64,000 nt of DNA from Defluviitaleaceae bacterium (GTDB lineage Bacteria; Bacillota; Clostridia; Lachnospirales; WQUN01): contig WQZS01000007.1 in assembly GCA_009780585.1 (NCBI GenBank), forward strand, positions 1 to 64,000, given 5' to 3'. The translations under genes and the position numbers were made by a program. Of this stretch, positions 17,701 through 25,363 are shown one piece after another. Under the pieces are notes generated by a model. It made no database searches. It was not told where the DNA came from and was given only the letters and a program-made list of their open reading frames with translations. Every line of letters begins with the position of its first letter. The stretch's first letter is position 1.

Positions 17701-19151
17701 TGCCCGCGCTTCTCCTCGGCGACGAGCTGCGTATCAAGCAAATCCTAAACAACGTGCTTTCCAATGCCTTCAAGTATACGGAAAAAGGTACGGTAACGAT
17801 GGCGCTTTCCGCCGGACCATGTGTTAATGATGACAGCCGCATTATACTGTCGGTTAGCGTCAGCGACACGGGGCAGGGCATGACAAAGGAGCAAGTCGCC
17901 GCTTTATTCGACGAATATTCGCGCTTTAACCACGAGGCCAACCGCTCCACCGAGGGCACGGGTTTGGGCATGAGCATCACACGCAATCTGATACGTATGA
18001 TGAACGGCGATATCGGCATTGAAAGCGAGCCGGGCAAGGGTTCGACCTTTACGGTATCCCTGCCGCAAGGCAAGGTTAACGACGAACTGCTGGGGCGCGA
18101 GAAAGCGGAGAATCTGCACCAGTTCCGCACCGCCAGCCGCGCCCAAATGAAACGCCTCCAAATCAACCGCGACCCCATGCCTTACGGAAAGGTACTGATC
18201 GTGGACGACGTGGAGACGAATATTTTTGTGGCCAGGGGATTGCTTACGCCGTATCAGTTGCAAATCGATTCGGTGGATTCGGGCTTCGCCGCTATCAACA
18301 AAGTCGAAGACGGCCATGTATACGACATCATCTTCATGGACCATATGATGCCGCAGATGGACGGCGTCGAAACCACGGGGCGGTTGCGCGCGTTGGGTTA
18401 CGCGCACCCCATCGTGGCGCTGACGGCAAACGCCGTGGCGGGACAAGCGGAGATATTCCTCGGCAACGGCTTCGACGATTATATTTCCAAGCCCATCGAC
18501 GTGCGCCAGCTCAATGTGGTGCTTAACAAATGGGTGCGCGACAAGCAACCGCAAAACGTCGTCGAGGAAGCCCGCGAGCAAGCGATTAATAAAAAGGAAC
18601 CTTCCCCCGATTCAAAGATCATCGATATATTCGCGCGTGACGCCCGGAAGTCGATCGGGGTATTAAACGCCGTATACGACACATTCAAAAAGGACAAGGA
18701 CAAATATACCGAAGAGTCAATGCGTACCTATACCATCCACACCCACGGGATGCGCAGCGCGCTGGCAAACGTGGGCAATATGGGACTTTCCGCCGTCGCG
18801 CTTAAATTAGAGCAGTTGGGGCGGGATAAAAATATCGGCACGATTTTGTCGGAAACCCCTGCTTTTTTGACATCCTTGCAAGCCTACGTGGATAAGATCA
18901 CGGCCAAGCGAAGCGGACCGAACACCCCAAACATAACCGAAGATACCGCGTACCTGGCCGAACGGCTGGGTATGATCAAAGCCGCGTGCGAAGCATATGA
19001 CGAAGAAGCGGCCGAAGCGGCCTTATCCCAGCTTAAGCAAGGCACATGGTCGGCAGCCACCGCCGAATTGTTGGACAAGATCGCGGAACACCTGTTGCAC
19101 AGCGACTTCGACGAAATCACCGATTTCATCGCGGCGGGGATTGGGGACTAG
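14781..19151 (+). CDS. [FeFe]-hydrogenase-like sensory hybrid histidine kinase (ferredoxin, H-cluster-like, PAS, HK, REC, HPt)
   Basis: This 1,456-residue protein starts with a two-cluster ferredoxin (CVGCNRCIRECP from residue 12, CIACGKCLTACRH from 47). An H-cluster-like domain follows with Cys141 (TQPCP), Cys189 (SPCVGKKREF) and Cys292/296 (NCENGC). Then come a four-Cys motif (CCACGSDTC, 388-396), PAS domains with coiled linkers (about 440-860), HisKA with His877, HATPase, a receiver with Asp1187 (IFMDHMMPQMDG) and an HPt with likely phospho-His1322 (HTHGMRS). The canonical TSCCP motif is TQPCP here, so the proton-relay Cys is Pro: the domain probably senses rather than turns over hydrogen. 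It overlaps the HD-GYP gene. Confidence 0.9.
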   Translation: MTELICTKMDLCVGCNRCIRECPMETVNITYQDGQGNIKVKIDNEKCIACGKCLTACRHDARYYADDTERFFADLANGEKISLIAAPAIRSTIPEWKNLFTYLKQQGVNKIYDVSLGADLCIWAHVRHMEHNASPLITQPCPVIVSYCEMYNQRLLGNLSPVHSPMACAAIYMKEYEGITDRIAALSPCVGKKREFDATGLAHYNVTFAALRDYLEKNKIKLPKKQTSFDHAESGLGVVFPTPGGLKENIEFVSGKRVSIDRCEGGHVYEMLETYAGTGRESLPDIFDVLNCENGCSAGTACSDRDNIFMINRVVDGNRKAVTDSRTKEDYAEQYKKYNETLNLSLFMRKYKPYSVPVPEMMKISGEDIENAFLALGKTDEAKKNINCCACGSDTCLEMARKIALGVNIPKNCIVKMMDESMGTQFQLAEMEKLHEADERIRIMLDTTPMGAHFWDENLNIVECNQAAAKLFDLDDKQEYIARYFEFTPEFQPDGTRSEEKLRQMINQAYETGYHKAEWMRQTQDGEPVPVEVTLVRVKFHDKDLVASYCRDMREHKRMLSALAMALDKAETAIMASESAQSTTAAMFGANPQINVLFNPKFEAVDCNPAAVNFMGYRSKDEALMDFLDRFFHSLPVFQSNGRPSVSVGEMLVRAVTEGSVKFETEVIIKGEEKTVIVEFISIPYENDYGVVAYVNDITATREREKELTRIREMSELQLAKLDLIVTASRIGLWDMEIIQGDPVNPKNVFTCSKEFRHMLGFNDEQDFPNILDSWSSRLHPDDKERTVNAFAAHMLDKTGKTPYDIEYRCKKKNGEYAYFRASGETIRDEQGNPLRVAGALMDITETKNILQSTEMQRLEAEAANQAKSAFLSTMSHEIRTPMNAILGITEIQLANSDLDQDVRNALEKIYTSGDMLLGIINDILDLSKIEAGKMEIVSANYETASLISDTAQLNMMRIGSKKIDFDLIIDENLPALLLGDELRIKQILNNVLSNAFKYTEKGTVTMALSAGPCVNDDSRIILSVSVSDTGQGMTKEQVAALFDEYSRFNHEANRSTEGTGLGMSITRNLIRMMNGDIGIESEPGKGSTFTVSLPQGKVNDELLGREKAENLHQFRTASRAQMKRLQINRDPMPYGKVLIVDDVETNIFVARGLLTPYQLQIDSVDSGFAAINKVEDGHVYDIIFMDHMMPQMDGVETTGRLRALGYAHPIVALTANAVAGQAEIFLGNGFDDYISKPIDVRQLNVVLNKWVRDKQPQNVVEEAREQAINKKEPSPDSKIIDIFARDARKSIGVLNAVYDTFKKDKDKYTEESMRTYTIHTHGMRSALANVGNMGLSAVALKLEQLGRDKNIGTILSETPAFLTSLQAYVDKITAKRSGPNTPNITEDTAYLAERLGMIKAACEAYDEEAAEAALSQLKQGTWSAATAELLDKIAEHLLHSDFDEITDFIAAGIGD

Positions 19152-19213
19152 GAACCCGTATACAGCGAGGCATGAAATAAAAACCGCCCCCGTACAATAC
19201 CGGAGGCGATTGG

Positions 19214-19263
19214 AACCCGCGCGGAGGGACTGTTAGACTTTCCGCGCGGGGTTTTTATTTTTA
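19214..19263 (+). terminator. Terminator of the HD-GYP/kinase operon, inside the recombinase 3' end
   Basis: CCCGCGCGGA (19216-19225) pairs with TCCGCGCGGG (19241-19250), followed by GTTTTTATTTTTATT on the plus strand. The right arm and T-run are also the last codons of the convergent recombinase gene. Confidence 0.75.
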
Positions 19264-20003
19264 TTGTCTTCCATGATGCTCTGCGCCCGATAAAAGGTTT
19301 CGTCGTCTATCAGGCGGGGGATCGCGTCGGGGATTTCCATGCTGCCGTATTTATACACGCCTGTGTATCGGCGGTTGGTGAGGATGCGGCGGACGGAATT
19401 CCGGTTGTAAGGTTTGCCCAGATTGCGGGCGATTTCGGTAATCCCTTGGCCGGACAGGTACATGTCAAAGATGCGCTTTATGATGGGCGCGGTGGACACG
19501 TCGATAATAAAACGCTTGTTTTCGATCGTGTAACCCGTCGGTACGCTCGCCCCGGTATAGAGGCCCTTGGCGGCGTTGATCTCCAGCCCGCGGCGCACCT
19601 TTTGGGAAAGCTCGATGATATAATATTCGGCGATACCTTCCAGCAGGGCTTCCATCAGGATTCCGCTGGCGTCGTCGGAAATCGTCTCCCTCGCGGAAAT
19701 CACGCGTACGCCGTTGAGCCTGAGATGTGCCTTGTATAAGGCAGAGTCCAAGCGGTTTCGCGCGAAACGATCCAATTGGTATACCAATACCGTCCCAAAC
19801 CCGCCGCGGGCGCTGTCGTCCATCATCCGTCGGAAATCGGGGCGGTTGTTCGCCGCCTTGCCCGAAATGGCGCGGTCTATGTATTCCCCCGCCACCGTGA
19901 ACCCGTTGCGCTCGGCATACTCGCGGCATACCTTTAGCTGACCTTGGATCGACAGCTCCGTTTGTGTGCTGGAACTGTACCTTGCATAGATTACTGCTGT
20001 CAT
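19233..20003 (-). CDS. Truncated large serine recombinase (resolvase plus recombinase domains, zinc ribbon missing)
   Basis: The 256-residue protein has the N-terminal catalytic domain (VIYARYSSSTQTELSIQGQ with the nucleophilic Ser region, then VYQLDRFARNRLDS) and a recombinase domain (IIKRIFDMYLSGQGITEIA, RRILTNRRYTGVYKYG). Large serine integrases usually have 450-550 residues, continuing past NKxxPARxKA into a zinc-beta-ribbon and coiled coil. This one stops at NKNKNPARKV, within a terminator hairpin. Without the zinc ribbon, attachment-site synapsis would be impaired, so it is probably a relic of an integrative element or skin-type element. The adjacent nuclease gene may be from the same acquisition. 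Confidence 0.8.
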   Translation of the reverse strand: MTAVIYARYSSSTQTELSIQGQLKVCREYAERNGFTVAGEYIDRAISGKAANNRPDFRRMMDDSARGGFGTVLVYQLDRFARNRLDSALYKAHLRLNGVRVISARETISDDASGILMEALLEGIAEYYIIELSQKVRRGLEINAAKGLYTGASVPTGYTIENKRFIIDVSTAPIIKRIFDMYLSGQGITEIARNLGKPYNRNSVRRILTNRRYTGVYKYGSMEIPDAIPRLIDDETFYRAQSIMEDNKNKNPARKV

Positions 20004-20162
20004 GGTGTTTTCCTTCCTTCGTCCTTTTTATTTGCTTAAAAAGCGGAAAATTGTACCATGAGGCAAGTGAGTGTCATATGTACAAGATATCATTGCCTTA
20101 CCGTTCCAATTGCATTAATATGGTGGAAAGTAAATTATTCCTCTGCAAGGAGGGTTCTGTAA

Positions 20163-21260
20163 ATGGATATACAAAACGAAAATCGGAACTCGATGAGTTC
20201 CGAATTAGAAAACGCTAAAGTTATGCCGTTTACGGCAGACCAAAAGATTTATGAAAATATCAAAGCCGTCCTCACCGAATCACGGTCGAAAATGCTGACA
20301 GCAATCAATTCCGTTATGGTGCAAGTATATTGGGAAATAGGGCATGAAATTAACAATGCAATCGGCAAACGCGCCGAATATGGCAAGGAGCTTTTGCAAT
20401 TTTTAGCAAAAAGGCTGACCGCTGATTTTGGCAAAGGTTTTAAGGTGTCGAACTTGCGGAATATGAGACAGTTTCATCAAACATTTCCAATTCGCTACGC
20501 AGTACGTAGCGAATTGAGCTGGACACACTATCGTATGCTTATGCGTGTTTCTGAACCTAACCGCCGTGAATTTTATTTAAACGAAAGCATAGAATCAGGC
20601 TGGACTGCTAGACAGCTTGAGCGTCAAATTAATTCTTTGTTTTATGAACGCTTATTAGCAACACAAAAAAGCGGGAAAGGAAATGTTGCGAAAGAAATAT
20701 TTGAACTTGAACCGAGAACCGATGCGGATTCAATATTAAAGGATCCATATGTGCTTGAATTTTTGGATTTAAAGGAAAATAAAGATTATAGGGAAAGTGA
20801 ATTAGAACAGGCTTTGATTGACAACCTACAGGATTTTTTGCTTGAGCTTGGCAAAGGATTTTCTTTTGTTGCAAGGCAAAAGAGAATTACGACGGATTAC
20901 GGAAAGCACTATTATATCGATTTGGTTTTTTACAACTATATTTTGAAATGCTTTGTGATTATTGACTTGAAAACAAGCGATTTATCATTTCAAGACGTAG
21001 GACAGATTGACTTCTACACTCGGTTATTTGATGATAAAATCAAACAGGATAATGATGCACCGACTATCGGTATTGTATTGTGTGCAGGCAAAGATGAAAC
21101 TATAGCGAAATATTCTGTTCTTGCAGACAAGGCGAATCTATACGCCGCAAACTATCTGTCATATCTTCCAACAGAGGACGAATTAAAAACAGAAATTAAG
21201 TATCAACGTGAAACTATTGAACGCCGGCTTTTATTAGAAAAAGAGGGTGATGCCGAATAA
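20163..21260 (+). CDS. YhcG-type PDDEXK nuclease (DUF1016)
   Basis: The 365-residue protein has the DUF1016 N-terminal helical domain (VQVYWEIGHEINNAIGKR, LSWTHYRMLMRVSEPN, SGWTARQLERQINSLFYERL) and a C-terminal nuclease domain with YYIDLVFYNYILKCFVIIDLK, the (P)D...(D/E)xK core. Relatives occur in defence islands and beside restriction or mobile genes; activity is inferred from fold only. AGGAGG precedes the ATG. The gene is visibly richer in A+T than its surroundings, which suggests horizontal transfer. A 27-bp palindrome lies within it at 20489-20515. Confidence 0.88.
   Translation: MDIQNENRNSMSSELENAKVMPFTADQKIYENIKAVLTESRSKMLTAINSVMVQVYWEIGHEINNAIGKRAEYGKELLQFLAKRLTADFGKGFKVSNLRNMRQFHQTFPIRYAVRSELSWTHYRMLMRVSEPNRREFYLNESIESGWTARQLERQINSLFYERLLATQKSGKGNVAKEIFELEPRTDADSILKDPYVLEFLDLKENKDYRESELEQALIDNLQDFLLELGKGFSFVARQKRITTDYGKHYYIDLVFYNYILKCFVIIDLKTSDLSFQDVGQIDFYTRLFDDKIKQDNDAPTIGIVLCAGKDETIAKYSVLADKANLYAANYLSYLPTEDELKTEIKYQRETIERRLLLEKEGDAE
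20489..20515. repeat. 27-bp palindrome inside the YhcG-type nuclease gene
   Basis: AATTCGCTACG (20489-20499) and CGTAGCGAATT (20505-20515) are perfect reverse complements around CAGTA. It encodes part of the stretch before LSWTHYR, a position where relatives keep similar residues, so it may be fortuitous or an old insertion. Confidence 0.5.
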
Positions 21261-21335
21261 GATTTAACGACAATTTGTAGACACGAAACTGATGAATCAC
21301 ATAGTCAAGGAAAGTAATGAAAAAGCGCTGAAAAC

Positions 21336-21556
21336 GGCGTTTCTTTTTTTGGAATTATTCACAAAATGTAGCGTGCGCTAACCTGGGTTGGCGAACGCGC
21401 TGCGCGGGTCGAAAATCCGCACAGCAAGTATCATACGCTCCATACAAAAATCGGAAATTTATTTCAAAAACCGGAAAGGAGAAAGTATGAAAAATCTCAA
21501 AAAGAAAGTAGCTTTACTGTTGGCTGTAGTGATGATGCTGTCACTTATGCCGATGA
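21336..21556 (+). repeat. Outer left arm of a large inverted repeat (promoter and signal peptide region)
   Basis: About 150 bases of leader and the first 70 bases of the surface-protein gene recur in inverted orientation at 27753-27981 with few differences. Shared blocks include GGCGTTTCTTTTTTT, GCGTGCGCTAACCTGGGTTG and the stretch from AAGTATCATACGCTCC through the ribosome-binding site. Within it GCGTGCGCTAACC and GGTTGGCGAACGCGC form an imperfect palindrome that could be an operator. Confidence 0.75.
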
Positions 21557-23940
21557 ATGTGTTTGGGTTTACAAACCCGTCAAACAGGCTGTTGACTAAC
21601 GATGAAGGTTCATTAACCACACTGCAACTCGTAATCAACCCCGCGTTGTTGAATGGCTTTAGAACCGGTAATACGGCAGGCGTCAGCAACCACATTGAAA
21701 TCACCCTTACGGGCAGAGGCGGTGATACCGGTTTTAGTTTAGCATCCACTAATATAACCGGAGCTGCTATAACCGGAGGGGATTTTGCTGGTGCGCAATG
21801 GCACTTAGTTGATCGCACAACCGTACGCATTAACCTTCCCGAAATGGGTCTGCTGACTAACCCGACTGCGGGAGCCGTAACGATATTAATGCCTAATATC
21901 TCATGGCCTGAAGGCCGCGAAAGCAGCGACTGGAACGCGCAAGTAACCGCACGTTTCGGCGAAACGGTTCTGTATACGGGACGGGTCTTCACGAACCTGC
22001 CGCCTGCGGGTGTGCACGGTGTTAATTTCACAATCGACCCCGTTCTGTTTGGTGGCGGTGTACAAACGGTCGCAAACCTTAGGAATTTAACCCTCGCTGA
22101 AAGAAATGTGGGTTCCTTCGGGGCAGACGGCGGTACACTTACCGTCCGTTTATTTGCACCGGCAGATTATGAATGGCAAGCTCCGGGTACCAATGTTACT
22201 TTGCAAAGCAACAACCTTACCCGTAGTGGTGCGACTTTGACAAGTGCGACCCGTAACCCCGTTGTTAGTGAGGTTGCTCTTGGCAACAACGTAATGCAAC
22301 TTACTATTAACGTAGGTAACCGAATCGGTACGAGCTTGGGTCAAATCGTTGTCGAAGGTTTACGCCTTGTGGCAAGCATATCCAATCCCAGACCCGTTGA
22401 AGATTTGAACGTGCGTATGCGCGCTCAAACAACGGTCGGTGGCGGACTCACGTCAAATGAAGACCGTTGGAACGCCAACCCCCTCGTAGCACAAAGGAGA
22501 GTAGGCGGCTTTACAACCACGGTTATACCCGAAACCGCTCCCTTGTTGGATTCCGGCTTATCGGATGGTTTTAACAGCGCAACCATTTCCATCGCTTCCA
22601 ACGCCCCCGGTTCCTTCATGGTAAACCAACACGTTTTCGTTGACTTTAACCAACCGGGCGTGGAAGTTATCGGCGCTCGCTACAGAATCTTCACAACAGC
22701 GGACGGACGTCCCGGTGCTAACGATGGCTGGACATCCGCTTCAAATGAAGTTATCGTAGATCCGGAAGGTGACCGCGTTCGCATCACCACCGGCAATACG
22801 GGTAACACAACCGCTAACCGTACGATGGAAATCCAATTCGAACTCCGCATCGCACCGGGTATTGTTGCCCGTGACGCCGTGGAATCGGTAACAGCATCCC
22901 TTAACATGCGCGGTAACTACGACGATATCAACAGGAACCTTACCGTTGCCAGGGTTCGTGACCCGATTGCTTTAAGCGCGGATACACCTGTTGCCGTAAG
23001 CACCATTGGCGATGTATTCGGATTTATCCCCCCGACCGCGGTTGCTGACGTAACCATCGATGAAGCTGCCGTTGGATTGCTTGAAGCAGGTCAATTCCTG
23101 TATGTATACGTTATCCCCACCATCAACGGACGCGTCCTTCCCAACCTCTTTGGCAGCGATATCCGCTTCGACCTTGACCCGGTACCGACAACCACCGGCA
23201 ACTTAAGGCTGAGCAGAGTCCAACGCGACAGGAACGTTGGTACGGATTTCACCGGAATTCAAGTACACCGCTTCAGAGTAGACGAAGAATCCAGGGGATC
23301 AACCCCCGGTACCATCACCTTCACGGGCATTGAAATCGGCGGAAGCCTCCTTCACGCAAGACTGCCCGAAGTTGAATTCGTCTTCGTAGTATCCGGTAAC
23401 GCAGTAGCTGATACGGTTCCCGCCGGCACAACCCACAGGTTGAACCATGACGATGGCCGTATGCCCTACAGCGTTGTTGTAGCTACCATTGCCGAAACCG
23501 AACCCGACACACCCCACACCAACGAACCCCCGGCGCAACCCCCGGTACAACCCCCGGCACAACCTCCGGTTGTTGAACCCCCCGTTGTCAACGAGCCCGC
23601 AAGGCTTACAGTTGACACGGCACAACGCAACTCGGCCGGCCAACCGATCTTCATCACCTCCGGTAACGATACCCTCGTAAACCTTCGCGGATTGTTCGCG
23701 GATGTAGTTCCCAACGGTACCGTAATCAGGGGAGACCGTGTGTCCACTTTCTCCGCACCCCACGCTAACGGCCCCATGATCAACATCATCATCCCCGATG
23801 GCGATACACCGGCAGTAAGAAGCGCCGGCTTACTCGAACCCACGGCAATCGTCGCAAGCTACGGCTTCGTAGCGATCGACGGCACCTGGTATGTACCGAT
23901 GAGCGTGTTCACGAGCTTGCTCGGCTACCTCATCAACTGA
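21487..23940 (+). CDS. Secreted surface protein with C-terminal stalk (copper amine oxidase N-like) segment, copy 1
   Basis: From the ATG at 21487, which follows GGAAAGGAG, the protein has 817 residues. A signal peptide (KKVALLLAVVMMLSLMPMNVFG) is followed by several beta-rich repeats rich in Asn, Thr and Val (about 30-680). Then come a Pro/Gln-rich linker (PPAQPPVQPP) and a final domain ending GTWYVPMSVFTSLLGYLIN, the pattern of stalk/copper-amine-oxidase-N domains of Clostridia. An upstream in-frame extension from 21388 is the duplicated leader, not coding. It is probably a cell-wall or extracellular structural protein. It is paralogous to the convergent gene at 25304-27823: ends and leaders are nearly identical, the middle differs. 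Confidence 0.8.
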   Translation: MKNLKKKVALLLAVVMMLSLMPMNVFGFTNPSNRLLTNDEGSLTTLQLVINPALLNGFRTGNTAGVSNHIEITLTGRGGDTGFSLASTNITGAAITGGDFAGAQWHLVDRTTVRINLPEMGLLTNPTAGAVTILMPNISWPEGRESSDWNAQVTARFGETVLYTGRVFTNLPPAGVHGVNFTIDPVLFGGGVQTVANLRNLTLAERNVGSFGADGGTLTVRLFAPADYEWQAPGTNVTLQSNNLTRSGATLTSATRNPVVSEVALGNNVMQLTINVGNRIGTSLGQIVVEGLRLVASISNPRPVEDLNVRMRAQTTVGGGLTSNEDRWNANPLVAQRRVGGFTTTVIPETAPLLDSGLSDGFNSATISIASNAPGSFMVNQHVFVDFNQPGVEVIGARYRIFTTADGRPGANDGWTSASNEVIVDPEGDRVRITTGNTGNTTANRTMEIQFELRIAPGIVARDAVESVTASLNMRGNYDDINRNLTVARVRDPIALSADTPVAVSTIGDVFGFIPPTAVADVTIDEAAVGLLEAGQFLYVYVIPTINGRVLPNLFGSDIRFDLDPVPTTTGNLRLSRVQRDRNVGTDFTGIQVHRFRVDEESRGSTPGTITFTGIEIGGSLLHARLPEVEFVFVVSGNAVADTVPAGTTHRLNHDDGRMPYSVVVATIAETEPDTPHTNEPPAQPPVQPPAQPPVVEPPVVNEPARLTVDTAQRNSAGQPIFITSGNDTLVNLRGLFADVVPNGTVIRGDRVSTFSAPHANGPMINIIIPDGDTPAVRSAGLLEPTAIVASYGFVAIDGTWYVPMSVFTSLLGYLIN

Positions 23941-23998
23941 TAACCAACACAACACCTAAACACAAACTAACGAATGACGAAACCGAACGCCCCGCTTA
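23881..23998 (+). repeat. Inner left arm of the inverted repeat (3' end of copy 1)
   Basis: The last 60 coding bases, the spacer AACCAACACAACACC and the first terminator arm recur in inverted orientation at 25229-25363. Confidence 0.75.
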
Positions 23999-24008
23999 CG
24001 CGGGGCGT
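23987..24008 (+). terminator. Terminator after surface protein copy 1
   Basis: ACGCCCCGC (23987-23995) pairs with GCGGGGCGT (24000-24008), followed by TTTGATGTT. The same stem follows copy 2. Confidence 0.65.
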
Positions 24009-24078
24009 TTGATGTTGCGTTTCTGTATATCAAAGGTATGGGGTATTAATCAAACATGTGTGTGGGAGCAATAAATAA

Positions 24079-24121
24079 ACCCGCGCACAACCGACTCTTG
24101 CGGAGCCGATAGTGCGCGGGT
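24079..24121 (-). terminator. Terminator of the Rpn-type nuclease gene
   Basis: ACCCGCGCAC (24079-24088) pairs with GTGCGCGGGT (24112-24121); on the minus strand the stem is followed by TTATTTATT. It lies about 90 bases after the stop of the Rpn gene. Confidence 0.65.
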
Positions 24122-24208
24122 GTTGTCTTTAGTACAAAGGCATACTACCATAATTCAACAAAAACGCAAATTAGGGATTTTTGCAAACCCGAAAAAATAT
24201 ATGCAAGG

Positions 24209-25153
24209 TTAAGCCTCTTCGGCTTCGCTGACGGTTAATCCGGTCAAGCGGCTGATAACCTGTACGTCCATACCCGAATCCTTCATGTTCCGGGCGATGA
24301 TGAAGGCTTGCGCCCTCGCGCCGAAGGTCTTACCCTTGGCTTCGCCCCTGGCTTCGCCCCTGGCTTCGCCCCTGGCTTCACCCCTGGCCTCGCCTATCCG
24401 TATACCCTCTTCCATCCCCTCGTACCTGCCTTCACTTATCGCTCGCTCGTATAATGATAACATCCCTACCGCCTCCTTATCAGACTTGAACATGTCAAAA
24501 CTCGCGTTGAACGCCTTCGCTATATCACGTACGTGTTGACTCTCGATGGTGGTTACCTTGCCCAGCAAAAACGACGCCAGTTCGCCTTCGGGGGTCTTTT
24601 CTTTCGATAGCTTCGTCAGGCTTACGTACAGGATGCCCGAATCGGTCGGGTGTATGTGTCCGTCCGCTTCGTCCCTCAAGATGTATCGGGCGAAGGGTTT
24701 TCCGCACAGTACGGGCTCTACGTCCTCCGCCAGCAACCATATTTGATTGGCTGTCTTGCCCCTGCCGTGGCCGATGCCCAAACCGAAGTATTCCGCCGAT
24801 CTTACCTCTATGGGGATGTCGGTTTTCGCCCTGTTTTGGAATTCGATATAAGTGGCTTCTTCGTCGTCCTCGATGATCTTTATGTCTTGGTCCTTGGTAG
24901 TGTTTTGCGTGTTCAGCAGATGGCGGTATTGCGTACGTATTTGGATTTTGCCGTCGATGGGGTTCAAGCGGGTTTCGGGGTTTTTGTTCCTGTACGCGTT
25001 TATCAGCAGGTTGACGGCGGTTCGGAGGACCTCCCAGTATGCTGCGTTTTCGAAGGTGTAGTTCAGGAAGATGTCATTCATGGGGTAGATGGCTTTCCTG
25101 CCGTTTGGGAGTTCCACATACCCGATCGGGTTCGCTTGGGGGTGGGGGTGCAT
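24209..25153 (-). CDS. Rpn-family PD-(D/E)XK nuclease / putative transposase
   Basis: The 314-residue protein has the Rpn/PDDEXK layout: MNDIFLNYTFENAAYWEVL near the N-terminus, then a catalytic strand EATYIEFQNRAKTDIP (ExQ variant of the ExK motif), and HVRDIAKAFNASFDMFK. Rpn proteins are recombination-promoting DNA endonucleases; their native role is unsettled. Near the C-terminus a 12-bp DNA repeat (about 24333-24396) gives GEAR repeated about five times, a common length-variable feature of clostridial members. The gene sits inside the inverted repeat formed by the two surface-protein genes. Confidence 0.75.
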   Translation of the reverse strand: MHPHPQANPIGYVELPNGRKAIYPMNDIFLNYTFENAAYWEVLRTAVNLLINAYRNKNPETRLNPIDGKIQIRTQYRHLLNTQNTTKDQDIKIIEDDEEATYIEFQNRAKTDIPIEVRSAEYFGLGIGHGRGKTANQIWLLAEDVEPVLCGKPFARYILRDEADGHIHPTDSGILYVSLTKLSKEKTPEGELASFLLGKVTTIESQHVRDIAKAFNASFDMFKSDKEAVGMLSLYERAISEGRYEGMEEGIRIGEARGEARGEARGEARGEAKGKTFGARAQAFIIARNMKDSGMDVQVISRLTGLTVSEAEEA

Positions 25154-25228
25154 TGGCGGTTCACTCCTTTTCTTTTGTGCCAGAAACGTAACGGTATTGT
25201 ACCATCTTTTACGTTTTAATTATACAGC

Positions 25229-25254
25229 GAACGCCCCGCGTAAACGGGGCGTTC
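25229..25254 (-). terminator. Terminator after surface protein copy 2
   Basis: GAACGCCCCG (25229-25238) pairs with CGGGGCGTTC (25245-25254); read on the minus strand it follows the stop of copy 2 by about 50 bases and mirrors the stem after copy 1. Confidence 0.6.
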
Positions 25255-25363
25255 GGTTTCGTCATTCGTTAGTTTGTGTTTAGGTTAGGTGTTGTGTTGG
25301 TTATCAGTTGATGAGGTAGCCGAGCAAGTCGGTGAAGGCGCTCATCGGTACATACCAGGTACC
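25229..25363 (-). repeat. Inner right arm of the inverted repeat (3' end of copy 2)
   Basis: This is the reverse complement of 23881-23998 with a few substitutions and a short insertion; it covers the end of the coding region, the spacer and the terminator. Confidence 0.75.

Noticed and set aside
24333..24396. Five 12-bp direct repeats, at first sight like a small repeat array
   Set aside because: They lie within the Rpn-type gene and encode GEAR repeats; there are no spacers, so this is not a CRISPR array.
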